Made by a program: the position numbers and the translations under genes. DNA of 64,000 nt, from positions 372,001 to 436,000 of the forward strand of contig NZ_CP013074.1 of the NCBI RefSeq assembly GCF_001889305.1, written 5' to 3'. The notes beneath the pieces were generated by a model. It ran no database searches, had not been told where the DNA came from, and was given only the letters and a program-made list of their open reading frames with translations. Positions 28,378 to 37,684 of this stretch are shown in pieces. Origin of the DNA: Dehalococcoides mccartyi. GTDB taxonomy: Bacteria; Chloroflexota; Dehalococcoidia; Dehalococcoidales; Dehalococcoidaceae. Numbering within the stretch: the first letter of the stretch is position 1; each line of letters starts with the position of its first letter.

Positions 28378-29142
28378 ATGAGCAAATTTATCGACAAGCT
28401 TAAAAATGTATCCAAGGGCTATGTACGCCCTATGGGTTTTAACGCGGTTGCCTCTGTTCCCCAGCCTAAAATGCTGCTCGCGGCGGAACTGGGTATAGAA
28501 GACCTGACGGATAAAGAAACATTTGGCGGGGCGGACGTAGTGATTGTTTCCGCCGGCAAAGCTAGTGCCAAGAAACTGAAAGAGACTGCAGATATGCTGG
28601 GCGATACAATCTGGGGTGTAGCGCTGGGTGATAAAGCAGCTGATGCCGAAAAAATGGCCAAGGCCGGTGCGGATTTTGTAGTTTTCAGCCCGGATGCTGA
28701 GGTATCACCCCTGACGGCTCTTGAAAAGACCGGCAAAATAATTATGCTTGAAAACAACCTGACTGATTTTATGATAAGGGCGGCGGACTGTCTGTCTGTA
28801 GGGGCGGTTATCGTGGGTGAGCAGGCAGATACAGCCGCTCTTAGCTGGCGGAAGATTATGCTCTACCAGCGTTTTGCGGATATATTGTCAAAACCATTTC
28901 TGGTAAGGGTAAGTTCAAATATCACGCTTTCGGAGCTTCAGTCACTCTGGGCTTTGGGTATAGATGGAGTGCTGATAAGCGGCAGTACAGGCTTGAAAGA
29001 ACTGCGTACGCTGATAGACGGGGCTGAATGGGCGGTTAAACGCAAACGCGGGCATATGAGTGCCATTGTGCCTTCTCTGAAAATGCCTGCGTCCGAATCA
29101 GTTGCCCCTGAAGAACCCGAAGAACCAGATGAAGATGATTAA
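28378..29142 (+). CDS. Conserved-looking protein of unknown function with acidic tail
   Basis: The 254-residue soluble protein alternates beta strands and helices like a TIM barrel: VVIVSAGKASAKKLKE, IWGVALGDKAADAEKMAKAGADFVVFSP, PFLVRVSSNITLSELQSLWALGIDGVLIS. The first half recalls flavin- or phosphate-binding barrels, but no catalytic motif is clear. The C-terminus is a Glu/Pro/Asp tail. I chose ATG 28378 over ATG 28357, which lies eight bases after the tRNA and lacks a ribosome site. It is a single gene ended by a strong terminator. Confidence 0.7.
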   Translation: MSKFIDKLKNVSKGYVRPMGFNAVASVPQPKMLLAAELGIEDLTDKETFGGADVVIVSAGKASAKKLKETADMLGDTIWGVALGDKAADAEKMAKAGADFVVFSPDAEVSPLTALEKTGKIIMLENNLTDFMIRAADCLSVGAVIVGEQADTAALSWRKIMLYQRFADILSKPFLVRVSSNITLSELQSLWALGIDGVLISGSTGLKELRTLIDGAEWAVKRKRGHMSAIVPSLKMPASESVAPEEPEEPDEDD

Positions 29143-29182
29143 TTAAAGGCCTCTGTTTTAGGGCTGTGAATTTCAGCGAATA

Positions 29183-29208
29183 AAAAAGCCGGTTTAAACC
29201 GGCTTTTT
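29183..29208. terminator. Bidirectional terminator
   Basis: A perfect palindrome AAAAAGCCGGTTT/AAACCGGCTTTTT is followed by a T-rich stretch. It separates the rightward unknown gene from the leftward IMP dehydrogenase-like gene. Confidence 0.9.
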
Positions 29209-29232
29209 GTTTTATATTTTATACAAAATACT

Positions 29233-30378
29233 TTATTGGCATTTGGAGAGCTGGTAGCTTTTACCCTCGGTGGTAATAGCCGGTGCAATAACCATTTCAA
29301 CCTGCTGCATTTCGCGTATGTTGGAAGCGCCGCAGACACCCATGGATGTTTTAAGCGCACCAACCAGGTTTTGAGTACCGTCAGTAACGGAAGTGGGGCC
29401 GAACAGTATTTGCTCCAGACTGCCGGTAGTGCCCACTTTGATGCGGGTACCTCTGGGCAGGGAGGGGTGGGGATGAGACATACCCCAGTGATAACCCCGT
29501 CCGGGAGCTTCGGCAGCCTTGGCAAACGGTGACCCCAGCATGACGGCATCAGCACCGGCACAGATAGCCTTGCAGACATCGCCGCCCTTTTTAAAGCCGC
29601 CGTCGGTAATAATAGGCACATAACGGCCGGTTTCTTTATAATATGTTTCACGGGCAGCGGCGCAGTCCATACTGGCGGTTATCTGGGGAACGCCGATACC
29701 TAAAACCTCGCGTGAGGTGCAGGCAGCACCCGGACCAACCCCGATTATTACTCCGTGAACACCGGTACGCATAAGCTCAAGGCAAGCCTGATAGCTGACG
29801 CAGTTGCCAACCAGTACTGGGACTTTAATCATCTTTACAAATTCTTCAAAGATAAGCCCGTGGCTGCTCTTGGAGACATGGCGGGCTGAAGTGACAGTGG
29901 AAGCAACAGATATAATATCCGCTCCGGCTTCAACTGCTACGGGAGCCAGTTTTTTGGCATTAGCAGGCATCAGGGAGACGGCACAGACGCCGCCTTTGGC
30001 TTTTATTTCGCTTACCCGCTTGGTAATCAGGTGTTCTTTAATAGGTTCGGCAGTATAAATCTTCTGCATGAAGGCAGTTACTTCGTCAATGGGTTTAGAT
30101 ATAATCTGGTCAAGAATTTCCTGGGGGTTTTCATAACGGGTATAAATACCCTCCAGATGCAAAACAGATAAACCACCCATTTTGCTCATGGCAACCGCGG
30201 TATCCACATTGGTTACGGCGTCCATGGCCGAGGCGATAAAAGGAATGGCGAAGTTAATATTGCCGATTTTAAAATCAACTTCTACCTGTTCGGGGTTAAC
30301 TGTTAACCCGCCGGGGACAATGGCTACCTCGTCAAAGCCGTAGGTACGCCTGAGGGTTTTAAATTCTGGTACTGTCAT
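29233..30378 (-). CDS. IMP dehydrogenase-like protein without CBS domains (GuaB3 type)
   Basis: This TIM barrel belongs to the IMPDH/GMP reductase superfamily. Its 381 residues include the flap Cys region GVGPGAACTSREVLGIGVPQ, the phosphate-binding ITDGGFKKGGDVCKAICAGADAV split over two strands, and IPFIASAMDAVTNVDTAVAMS near the start. It lacks the two CBS domains of classical GuaB and is shorter than the usual 480-500 residues, matching the GuaB3 group found in actinobacteria and Chloroflexi. Whether it makes XMP is uncertain. The ATG is preceded by AAGGAGAG. Confidence 0.85.
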   Translation of the reverse strand: MTVPEFKTLRRTYGFDEVAIVPGGLTVNPEQVEVDFKIGNINFAIPFIASAMDAVTNVDTAVAMSKMGGLSVLHLEGIYTRYENPQEILDQIISKPIDEVTAFMQKIYTAEPIKEHLITKRVSEIKAKGGVCAVSLMPANAKKLAPVAVEAGADIISVASTVTSARHVSKSSHGLIFEEFVKMIKVPVLVGNCVSYQACLELMRTGVHGVIIGVGPGAACTSREVLGIGVPQITASMDCAAARETYYKETGRYVPIITDGGFKKGGDVCKAICAGADAVMLGSPFAKAAEAPGRGYHWGMSHPHPSLPRGTRIKVGTTGSLEQILFGPTSVTDGTQNLVGALKTSMGVCGASNIREMQQVEMVIAPAITTEGKSYQLSKCQ

Positions 30379-30540
30379 CTCAGCTCTCCTTACTATTAAA
30401 CATGAACTATATCAGAGCCGGCAAAGCCAAGTCAAGGCAAGGTGTTTGTTTCTATTATAACCCTGAAGGAGGTTAAAAAGTAGAGAGAAGTCAGGGCAGA
30501 TTTAAGGGGCAGTATTTTCCGGCGGGTTTTCAGCTGCCAG

Positions 30541-30569
30541 TTTAGCCTTTAGTCTTATTCTGCTACAAT
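30541..30569 (+). promoter_or_regulatory. rsmI promoter, start codon close
   Basis: TTTAGC and TACAAT are 17 bases apart. The -10 ends nine bases before the rsmI ATG, implying an almost leaderless message. Confidence 0.5.
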
Positions 30570-30578
30570 AATAAGGTT

Positions 30579-31403
30579 ATGGCTTTATATGTGGTGGCGA
30601 CCCCTATCGGCAATCTGGAGGATATAACCCTCCGAGCACTGCGTGTGCTTTCAGAGGTAAAGCTGATTGCGGCGGAGGATACCCGCCATACCCGTAAACT
30701 GCTTTCCGCCCATAATATAAAGACCCCCCTGACCAGTTACTTTGAGCATAACCGCCTGTCAAAGCTGGATTATATTCTGGAGGTGCTGGGAGAGGGGGAT
30801 GTGGCTTTGGTTTCAGATGCCGGTATGCCCGGTATTTCAGACCCCGGCTACGAGCTTATCAAAGCCGCCCATGAAAACGGTATAAAGGTTGTGCCTGTGC
30901 CGGGGGCTTCAGCCGTGATAACAGCGGTAGCGGTATCCGGGTTGGACTCCGCCAATTTCAGCTATTTGGGGTTTCTGCCCCGCCAGAAAACTGAACGCCG
31001 AAAAGCCCTTTCGGAAGCGGCATTACTTGGTGCAAGTATTGTTATATTGGAAGCGCCCCACCGTTTGCATGGCTGCTTGCTTGACATAAAAGATGTGCTG
31101 GGAGACCGCCAGATAGCCGTCTGCCGTGAGCTTACCAAAATATATGAAGAAATATTCAGGGGCAGTATCAGCCAGGCTATCAGTCATTTTGACCAGCCGA
31201 GGGGTGAATTTGTGCTGGTGGTGGAGGGTTGTAAACCGCCCGTATCTCAGCCGGAGCTGACGGATGATATAATAAAGGAACTTAGCATACTCAAAAAACA
31301 GGGCAAACCGGCTAAAGAAGCGGTGGCTCTGGTAAGCCAAAAAAGCGGTCTGCCCAAAAAAGAAATCTACCGGGCTTGGCTTAAAATTAACAAAACCTTA
31401 TAA
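30579..31403 (+). CDS. rsmI: 16S rRNA (cytidine1402-2'-O)-methyltransferase
   Basis: RsmI methylates the ribose of C1402 in the 30S decoding centre using SAM. The 274 residues show the tetrapyrrole-methylase fold: LYVVATPIGNLEDITLRAL at the start, AAEDTRHTRKLL, ALVSDAGMPGISDPGYELI and VPVPGASAVITAV. The C-terminal 60 residues form the usual small helical domain. It heads a rightward run toward metG. Confidence 0.95.
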   Translation: MALYVVATPIGNLEDITLRALRVLSEVKLIAAEDTRHTRKLLSAHNIKTPLTSYFEHNRLSKLDYILEVLGEGDVALVSDAGMPGISDPGYELIKAAHENGIKVVPVPGASAVITAVAVSGLDSANFSYLGFLPRQKTERRKALSEAALLGASIVILEAPHRLHGCLLDIKDVLGDRQIAVCRELTKIYEEIFRGSISQAISHFDQPRGEFVLVVEGCKPPVSQPELTDDIIKELSILKKQGKPAKEAVALVSQKSGLPKKEIYRAWLKINKTL

Positions 31404-31427
31404 TAGGTAAAATTTGCGAGGTGTTTC

Positions 31428-31643
31428 ATGAGGAGAGGATGTATTTCACTGGGAGATGTGGTTTGCACTGGCTGCAACAATAATATTCCCTATCCTGAGC
31501 GTTATTTGGCTGTAGACGAAGAAGACGGTAAAGAAGTAGACAAAGGTACTACCGTTCATTACTGTGTGGAATGCGCCCTGAAGAAAGGGTATGCCAGCTA
31601 CAAAGAAGAAAAAGGCGAGAGAATTCTAACCTTTCTGCCCTGA
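31428..31643 (+). CDS. Small Cys4 protein of unknown function
   Basis: The 71-residue protein has two Cys pairs, VVCTGCNNN and HYCVECALKKGY, spaced like a zinc ribbon, with a charged loop between. It sits 24 bases after rsmI and 8 bases before metG, each with its own ribosome site, so it is likely part of the same transcript. I recognise no named family; zinc binding is inferred from the Cys spacing alone. Confidence 0.65.
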   Translation: MRRGCISLGDVVCTGCNNNIPYPERYLAVDEEDGKEVDKGTTVHYCVECALKKGYASYKEEKGERILTFLP

Positions 31644-31651
31644 GGATATAA

Positions 31652-33313
31652 ATGAGCGAACGAATATTTATAGGTGTGGCTTGGCCTTACGCCAACAGCC
31701 AATTGCATCTGGGGCATGTTGCCGGCGCTTATCTGCCGGCAGATATTTTTGCCCGTTACCACCGCACCCGCGGGGATGAAGTGCTTATGGTATCCGGTTC
31801 GGATATGCATGGCACTCCTATTACCATAAGGGCGGAGCAGGAGGGTATTACTGCTGCTGAAGTGGCAGAGCGTTATCACCGGCTGTTTATGGCTTCGTGG
31901 CCGAAGCTGGGCATAAGCTGGGATTGCTATACCTCAACTGCAACCGCTAACCATGCCCGCACCGCTCAGGAGATGTTCCTCAGCCTGTATGAAAAGGGTT
32001 ATATTTATAAAGATACGGTTTGCCAGCCGTTTTGCCCCCGCTGCAACCGTTTTTTACCTGACCGCTATGTGGAGGGGACTTGCCCCCACTGCAAATATGA
32101 AGGTGCCCGCGGGGACCAGTGTGACAACTGCGGCAAACCCTTAAATGCGGCTGAATTATTGAATTTTCGCTGCAAAAACTGCGGCAATCCCCCCGAGTTT
32201 AAGGAAACCGAGCACTTTTTCCTGAAACTTTCGGCATTTGAAGAAGAACTGCTCCGCTGGGTGGAGAACAAAACCCACTGGCGGACCAATGTATTAAATT
32301 TTACTCTGCGTTATTTAAAAGAAGGCCTCAAAGACCGGGCTATTACCCGTGATTTGGACTGGGGTGTGCCGCTGCCGCTTCCGGGTTATGAGGGCAAACG
32401 GCTGTATGTCTGGTTTGAAGCGGTAATAGGCTATCTGTCTGCTAGTATAGAGTGGGCGGTGGCTAAAGGCCAGCCGGGTGAGTGGCAGAAATACTGGGGC
32501 GGAGATACTAAAAGCTATTATTTTATAGGCAAAGACAATATTCCGTTCCATACCATTATCTGGCCGGCTATGCTGATGGGTAAAGGCGGACTTAATTTGC
32601 CGTATGATGTACCTTCAAATGAATATCTCACTATAGAAGCCCAGAAGTTTTCCAAGAGCCGCAATAAGGCTATCTGGGTGGACGATGTTCTTTCACGCTA
32701 CAGCGTGGATACCCTGCGTTACCTGCTTTCGGCCAATATGCCTGAAAGCTCTGATATGGATTTCTCCTGGAGGGAATTTGTCCGCCGCAATAATGACGAA
32801 CTGGTAGCCACCTACGGCAATCTGGCCCAGCGCGTTTTGACTATGGTCTGCCGTAATTTTGACAATAAAGTTCCCGAATACGGCAAGCTGGACGAACGTT
32901 CCCTGAATCTCATTGAGAAAACCAGCGCCATGCTGTCTGAAACAGACAAGGCCTTGCACGGCTGTAATTTCCGTGAGGCTATTAAACTGGCTATGTCACT
33001 GGCCCAGGAGGCAAACCGCTATCTGGATGAAAAAGCCCCCTGGAAGGAAATAAAGGTGGACAAAGCTGCCGCCGCCCGCAGTTTATACGTGGCCATGGCG
33101 GCTCTTTCCGGGCTTCGGGTGGCTTTTTACCCGTTCCTGCCGGAAAGTTCAAGCAGGCTCAGTACCTATCTGGGTTTCGGCTCTGAAATAGAAAAAGATG
33201 GCTGGGTGCTTAAAATGCCGGTAGTCGGGCAGGAAATGACCCCGCCGGAGCCGCTTTTTAAGAAACTGGAAGATTCGGTTGTCGAAGAAGAAGCCGCCCG
33301 CATGGGGCTTTAG
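31652..33313 (+). CDS. metG: Methionyl-tRNA synthetase
   Basis: MetG charges initiator and elongator tRNA-Met. The 553 residues have the class I signature SQLHLGHVAGAYLPAD near residue 15 and KFSKSR near 332. A zinc-binding insertion has four Cys pairs (CPRCN, CPHC, CDNC, CKNC), the two-knuckle form. The helical anticodon-binding domain follows. The C-terminal dimerisation/tRNA-binding domain of longer MetRS proteins is absent. The ATG follows GAGG and starts the unit continued by the prenyl synthase gene. Confidence 0.96.
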   Translation: MSERIFIGVAWPYANSQLHLGHVAGAYLPADIFARYHRTRGDEVLMVSGSDMHGTPITIRAEQEGITAAEVAERYHRLFMASWPKLGISWDCYTSTATANHARTAQEMFLSLYEKGYIYKDTVCQPFCPRCNRFLPDRYVEGTCPHCKYEGARGDQCDNCGKPLNAAELLNFRCKNCGNPPEFKETEHFFLKLSAFEEELLRWVENKTHWRTNVLNFTLRYLKEGLKDRAITRDLDWGVPLPLPGYEGKRLYVWFEAVIGYLSASIEWAVAKGQPGEWQKYWGGDTKSYYFIGKDNIPFHTIIWPAMLMGKGGLNLPYDVPSNEYLTIEAQKFSKSRNKAIWVDDVLSRYSVDTLRYLLSANMPESSDMDFSWREFVRRNNDELVATYGNLAQRVLTMVCRNFDNKVPEYGKLDERSLNLIEKTSAMLSETDKALHGCNFREAIKLAMSLAQEANRYLDEKAPWKEIKVDKAAAARSLYVAMAALSGLRVAFYPFLPESSSRLSTYLGFGSEIEKDGWVLKMPVVGQEMTPPEPLFKKLEDSVVEEEAARMGL

Positions 33314-33334
33314 TATTTACCAGGAGGCAAGGTC

Positions 33335-34309
33335 TTGTTGAAACTTAGCTCTATCTACGCACCTATAAATGAAGGACTCAAAGGGGTTGAGGACGAATTT
33401 AAACTGGTATCCGAAAGACGGAAGCAGTCTTTTCCCGAAATGGCGGAAATGCTGGATTATATTCTGGTAGGGGGCAAGGTACTTAGGCCGGCCCTTTCCA
33501 TGCTGTCTGCCATGTGCTTCGGTGCCGGCATAAAAAGAGTGTTGCCTTTGGCCACTTCTTCTGAAATGCTGCATATAGCAACCCTGGTGCATGATGATGC
33601 CATTGACAAGGCTGATACCCGCCGCAGCCGCCGCACTGTCAATTCCGTATGGGGGCTGGAAAAGGCTATACTTTTAGGTGATTTCCTTTTTGCCCATGCT
33701 GCCGAAACAGCAGCTGACACCGGTAATATGCGTATAGTTACTCTGTTTGCCCAGACTTTGCAGATAATAGCCTCCGGTGAGCTGAAGCAGGCTTATGCCA
33801 GTTTTAACCCTGACCAGAGCTATGAGAATTATCTGGAGAGGATATCCGGCAAGACAGCCGCTCTTTTTGTAATGGCCACCAAGGGCGGGGCTATACTGGC
33901 AGATGCTTCGACGGCTGACGAAGAAATAATGCGTTCTTACGGCTATAATCTGGGTTTAAGTTTCCAGATAGTAGATGATATACTGGATTTTGTGGGTAAT
34001 GCAAAAGATATGGGCAAACCCATAGGTTCAGACTTGAATAACGGCACAGTTACCCTGCCGGCACTCCTCCTGATGGATCGTTATCCGGAAAGTAACCCCA
34101 TCAAGGATATGCTGGGTGCAACAGACCGTTCCGCTCATGTTGCCAAAGCAGTGGAGATGATAAATTCATCAGATATTATAGACCTTAGCTACAAAGAGGC
34201 TAAACGCTATGCTGATTTGGCCTGCAAAGACTTGTCAAAGCTTCCCAAAACAGCTGCCCGCGAATCTCTCTACCAGCTGGCAGAGTTTATAGTTGAACGT
34301 AAAAACTGA
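33335..34309 (+). CDS. Trans-polyprenyl diphosphate synthase
   Basis: This enzyme chains isoprene units into a long prenyl diphosphate, as used for quinone tails. The 324 residues show GGKVLRPALSML, the first Asp-rich motif as HDDAIDKADTRR, GDFLFAHAA, and the second motif as FQIVDDILDFVG with KPIGSDLNNGTVTLP. Small residues upstream of the first motif suggest a long-chain product, but chain length cannot be read safely. It starts at TTG 33335, seven bases after AGGAGG, 21 bases behind metG. It is a candidate tail donor for the prenyltransferase operon near 44 kb. Confidence 0.93.
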   Translation: MLKLSSIYAPINEGLKGVEDEFKLVSERRKQSFPEMAEMLDYILVGGKVLRPALSMLSAMCFGAGIKRVLPLATSSEMLHIATLVHDDAIDKADTRRSRRTVNSVWGLEKAILLGDFLFAHAAETAADTGNMRIVTLFAQTLQIIASGELKQAYASFNPDQSYENYLERISGKTAALFVMATKGGAILADASTADEEIMRSYGYNLGLSFQIVDDILDFVGNAKDMGKPIGSDLNNGTVTLPALLLMDRYPESNPIKDMLGATDRSAHVAKAVEMINSSDIIDLSYKEAKRYADLACKDLSKLPKTAARESLYQLAEFIVERKN

Positions 34310-34323
34310 CAAGGAGATATAAG

Positions 34324-34431
34324 ATGAAACTTATGGGTTGTCTGGGAAGTATTCTGGCTCTCATTGTGATTGTCTTTGTCCTTACCCATTTGAGTGAAAT
34401 CTGGGATTGGCTGGAAGGTATTTTTGCCTGA
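34324..34431 (+). CDS. 35-residue single-pass membrane peptide
   Basis: ATG 34324 has an ideal AAGGAGAT site and is 14 bases after the prenyl synthase stop. The product (MKLMGCLGSILALIVIVF at the start, ending LSEIWDWLEGIFA) is one hydrophobic helix followed by an amphipathic acidic end. A strong terminator follows, which supports its being the last gene of the operon. The function is unknown. Confidence 0.6.
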   Translation: MKLMGCLGSILALIVIVFVLTHLSEIWDWLEGIFA

Positions 34432-34454
34432 TAAAATAGAGTATTTTTTAATAC

Positions 34455-34485
34455 AAAAAAGCCACCTTTAAGAAGGTGGCTTTTT
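34455..34485. terminator. Bidirectional terminator between the metG unit and ftsH
   Basis: AAAAAAGCCACCTT pairs with AAGGTGGCTTTTT over a four-base loop, with T runs on both strands. Confidence 0.9.
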
Positions 34486-34503
34486 GATTAATCCGGTATG
34501 GGT

Positions 34504-36318
34504 TTAGGCAGATTCGGATATGGGGAGTTCACCTACGAATAGGTTTTCCAAATCAACTCCTTCCAGAGTCTCTTTTTCAACTAATTTTTCGGCAATAAAC
34601 TTCAGACGGTTTTTGTTTTCGGTGAGTATGGTTTTGGCCTTTTGATGGGCTTCTTCAATCAGCCCGCGCACTTCTTCGTCAATCATATCGGCCACTTTTT
34701 CGCCATAGTCCTTCTGTTCGGATATCTCTCGTCCCAAAAAGACCATTTCCTCTTTGTTGCCAAAGGTGCGCGGTCCCAGTTTGTCACTCATGCCGTAGCT
34801 GGTGACCATCTTGTGGGCAATATCGGTAGCCCGGCGAAGGTCATCTGAAGCACCGGTTGAGAGTTCTTTAAAGGTCAGCTCCTCTGCTACATACCCGGCC
34901 AGCAGTCCGGCCATCATGGCCTTGAACTGGGAGCGGGTCATCAGGTAACGGTCTTCATTTGGCAGCTGGCGGGTATGCCCCAGTGTCATGCCTCTGGCTA
35001 CAATGGATATTTTATGGACAGGGTCAGCACCCTGTACCAGCCGAAGTACGAGGCCGTGTCCGGTTTCGTGGTAGGCGGTGACTTCTTTTTCCTGAGTGCT
35101 TATGCGGCGGCTCTTGCGTTCCGGTCCGGCAATAACTCTGTCAATTGATTCCTCAAGGTCTTCGGTTTCAACTACTTTGCGGTTCTTGCGGGCAGCCAGT
35201 ATGGCGGCTTCGTTAAGCAGGTTTGCCAGATCCGCACCCGAAAAACCGACTGTTTGCTTAGCCAGATTTTCCAGATTAACTGTATCTGCCAGAGGTTTGC
35301 CCTTGGCATGAATTTTCAGTATGGCTTCACGCCCTGTTATATCGGGTTTGTCCAGCACCACTCTGCGGTCAAAACGGCCCGGGCGGAGCAGGGCTGGGTC
35401 AAGGATATCAGGGCGGTTGGTAGCCGCAATAACTATTACGCTGGTATCGGTATCAAACCCGTCCATTTCCACCAGTATCTGGTTAAGGGTCTGTTCGCGT
35501 TCGTCATGCCCGCCGCCCAGTCCGGCACCGCGCTGGCGTCCGACAGCATCTATTTCGTCTATAAAGATAATGCAGGGGGCATTCTTTTTAGCCTGGTCAA
35601 ACAAATCACGCACTCTGGAAGCGCCCACACCCACAAACATTTCAACAAACTCGGAGCCGCTTATAGAAAAGAAGGGAACGCCGGCTTCACCGGCAATAGC
35701 CTTGGCCAGCAAAGTTTTTCCCGTACCGGGAGGGCCTATCAGCAAAATACCTTTGGGAATGCGGGCACCCAGCGCCTGAAACTTTTCACGGGATTTTAAG
35801 AACTCTACTACTTCGCCCACTTCCTGTTTGGCTTCATCTACCCCGGCCACGTTGGCAAAGGTGATGGTGGGTTTATCCATATTAAAGAGCTTGGCTTTTG
35901 AACGGCCGAAAGAGACTGCCTGGTTGTTGGCGCCTCTTGCCTGGGTGAAGATAAAGATAAGCAGACCGCCGAATATTAGGAAGGGCAGATAGGTAAGAAT
36001 CATAGTGCCCCAGTCCAGTCCGCCCGCCGGCTGGATATTTACCTTTACATCAGTCAGGTCTAACCCCTCAATTTCGTAAATGCTGGCTATGTATTCCTTT
36101 ACGGTGGTAAGTTTTGTGCCGTCAGTAGTGGTTACTTCTATGTTTTCGCTGTCAACCGTTATTTCGGCAATCTTGTGTTCCTGAGACAGGGTTATAATCT
36201 GGCTCAGGGGCACTTCCTCCGGTTTCTGGGCGTTCGGCACCAGAAACGAAAAGATTGCTATGATAGCCACCAGCATCACGACATACATAATGGTGCTGCG
36301 TTTCCAATTTGAATTCAT
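34504..36318 (-). CDS. ftsH: ATP-dependent zinc metalloprotease FtsH
   Basis: FtsH extracts and degrades membrane and short-lived cytosolic proteins. The 604 residues have two membrane helices flanking a small extracytoplasmic domain. The AAA module has Walker [18 protein letters not shown] and Walker [15 protein letters not shown], with an SRH region [19 protein letters not shown]. The M41 protease domain has HETGHGL. ATG 36318 follows TTGAGGT; a TTG four codons earlier overlaps that site. An extended -10 promoter lies at 36362-36367. Confidence 0.97.
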   Translation of the reverse strand: MNSNWKRSTIMYVVMLVAIIAIFSFLVPNAQKPEEVPLSQIITLSQEHKIAEITVDSENIEVTTTDGTKLTTVKEYIASIYEIEGLDLTDVKVNIQPAGGLDWGTMILTYLPFLIFGGLLIFIFTQARGANNQAVSFGRSKAKLFNMDKPTITFANVAGVDEAKQEVGEVVEFLKSREKFQALGARIPKGILLIGPPGTGKTLLAKAIAGEAGVPFFSISGSEFVEMFVGVGASRVRDLFDQAKKNAPCIIFIDEIDAVGRQRGAGLGGGHDEREQTLNQILVEMDGFDTDTSVIVIAATNRPDILDPALLRPGRFDRRVVLDKPDITGREAILKIHAKGKPLADTVNLENLAKQTVGFSGADLANLLNEAAILAARKNRKVVETEDLEESIDRVIAGPERKSRRISTQEKEVTAYHETGHGLVLRLVQGADPVHKISIVARGMTLGHTRQLPNEDRYLMTRSQFKAMMAGLLAGYVAEELTFKELSTGASDDLRRATDIAHKMVTSYGMSDKLGPRTFGNKEEMVFLGREISEQKDYGEKVADMIDEEVRGLIEEAHQKAKTILTENKNRLKFIAEKLVEKETLEGVDLENLFVGELPISESA

Positions 36319-36361
36319 TTGGTACCTCAAAATTTCATGTAGTATGGGACATATTAAGTAA

Positions 36362-36367
36362 ATTATA
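36362..36367 (-). promoter_or_regulatory. ftsH extended -10 promoter
   Basis: On the minus strand, ATGCTATAAT carries the TG-n extension and a perfect -10 hexamer. The -35 region is poor. The leader is about 38 bases. Confidence 0.5.
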
Positions 36368-36389
36368 GCATATAAGGATTTTGGCGTCT

Positions 36390-37220
36390 TTACGCCAGCG
36401 AGAAGTATGTCTCTTTCAGGAGCAGGGCATCTTCCTCAATGTTTGGGCTCTCACAGATTACCAGCCCGGCACAGCCTGTGTCGCGCAGGCAAAGTAACAG
36501 CTCCTTATAGTTGAAATCTGACTCTGCCAGATTCAGGTGCTGTTTTTCCCCACGGGGTGAGTAGTCTATACCCGAAATATGAATGTGCATATTTTTAAGT
36601 GTTTTTTCACCCAGATAATCTGCCATGGTATTTAACATAAAACTAAACTCGGAGTAGGAGTTGAATTTGCCGGTGCGGGCATGATAATGGGAAAAGTCTA
36701 TGGTCGGCAGCAGGCCGGGTATCTCGCTGCAAAGTGCCATAGTCTCCTTTAGATCTCCGAACTGGGTGACTTTGCCGCTTACTTCGGGGCGGAGGGTTAT
36801 CTGAAAGCCCTCTTCCTGAAGACGTTCAGCCACCGGGCGGATATTATCCCGTATGGCTTCGTAGGCAGCAGAAGGAGAATCTGTCAGGTAAAAACCGGGG
36901 TGGAATACCAGAGACCCCGCCCCGCAGAGTGATGCCATTTTGGCGGACTGGTACAGAAGGTGCTGGCTCATTTTGACCTTGTTTTCTTCAACTGCATTAA
37001 AGTTCAGATAGTACGGGGCATGGGCGGACAGCTTTATGCGGAGAAGCTCTGAAAGTATGCGTACCGGATTGGTATCCGGGGCTTTCATATATACCCCGCG
37101 GACAAACTCTATTTCCATGCCATCCAGCCCCAGTTCCGCCACCCGGTGAATACCGTTCTGGGTGGTGTGTTTGGGGGTGGAATAGGGAATGCCGGCGGTG
37201 CCGAAAAGTAAACCTGCCAT
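36390..37220 (-). CDS. Endonuclease IV-like TIM-barrel protein
   Basis: The 276-residue protein has the AP endonuclease family 2 (Nfo-like) barrel with candidate metal ligands in order: LSAHAPYYLNF, SLVFHPGFY, ITLRPEVSGK (Glu), TIDFSHYHAR, HIHISGIDYS and LVICESPN. Nfo cleaves DNA at abasic sites, but the superfamily also holds sugar isomerases, so the substrate is not certain. The length is typical of Nfo. It is transcribed toward ftsH and away from rsfS. Confidence 0.82.
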   Translation of the reverse strand: MAGLLFGTAGIPYSTPKHTTQNGIHRVAELGLDGMEIEFVRGVYMKAPDTNPVRILSELLRIKLSAHAPYYLNFNAVEENKVKMSQHLLYQSAKMASLCGAGSLVFHPGFYLTDSPSAAYEAIRDNIRPVAERLQEEGFQITLRPEVSGKVTQFGDLKETMALCSEIPGLLPTIDFSHYHARTGKFNSYSEFSFMLNTMADYLGEKTLKNMHIHISGIDYSPRGEKQHLNLAESDFNYKELLLCLRDTGCAGLVICESPNIEEDALLLKETYFSLA

Positions 37221-37260
37221 AGGGTATAAGTATATCAGATGTGTTCGGCATTTAAAAAAC

Positions 37261-37294
37261 CTAAGGGCTGTTTTAGCCTTATTACAGCCCTTAG
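37261..37294. repeat. Perfect 10-bp inverted repeat in the nfo-like/rsfS divergent region
   Basis: CTAAGGGCTG (37261-37270) and CAGCCCTTAG (37285-37294) flank 14 bases. It lies between divergent genes, just before a TATACT at about 37307, and has no T run, so an operator is more likely than a terminator. Confidence 0.6.
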
Positions 37295-37339
37295 CGGGTT
37301 GTATGCTATACTAAAAACAGATTTTTGGGGAGGGTGCAC

Positions 37340-37684
37340 TTGGAATCAATAGATATTGCCCGGCAGATGGTGAGCATAGCCAGTGAGAAACAGGCTGAAG
37401 ATATAGTCCTTCTGGATGTCAGGGAGCTGGTTAGCTACTGTGATTATTTTGTGCTGATGAGCGGCGCTTCCGGCCGCCAGCTTTCAGCTATTGCGGATAC
37501 GGTTGAAAAGACCTTTAAACCTCTTAAAATAGGGCCGCGCCACCGTGAAGGTGACGCGGATTCAGGCTGGATACTTCTTGATTTCGGCGGGGTGATTGCC
37601 CACATATTCACCCCTGAAATACGCTCTTACTATAAACTTGACCGTCTCTGGGAGAATGCCCCTAAACTAGTTGCCATGCAGTAA
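37340..37684 (+). CDS. rsfS: Ribosomal silencing factor RsfS
   Basis: RsfS binds ribosomal protein L14 and blocks subunit joining when nutrients are low. The 114 residues contain KQAEDIVLLDVRELVSYCDYFVLMSG, then HREGDADSGWILLDFGGVIAHIF and YYKLDRLW, all typical. I start at TTG 37340, about eight bases after GGGGAGG; TTG 37325 and GTG 37334 lie before or inside that site. The stop abuts the stop of the convergent ndk. Confidence 0.92.
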   Translation: MESIDIARQMVSIASEKQAEDIVLLDVRELVSYCDYFVLMSGASGRQLSAIADTVEKTFKPLKIGPRHREGDADSGWILLDFGGVIAHIFTPEIRSYYKLDRLWENAPKLVAMQ

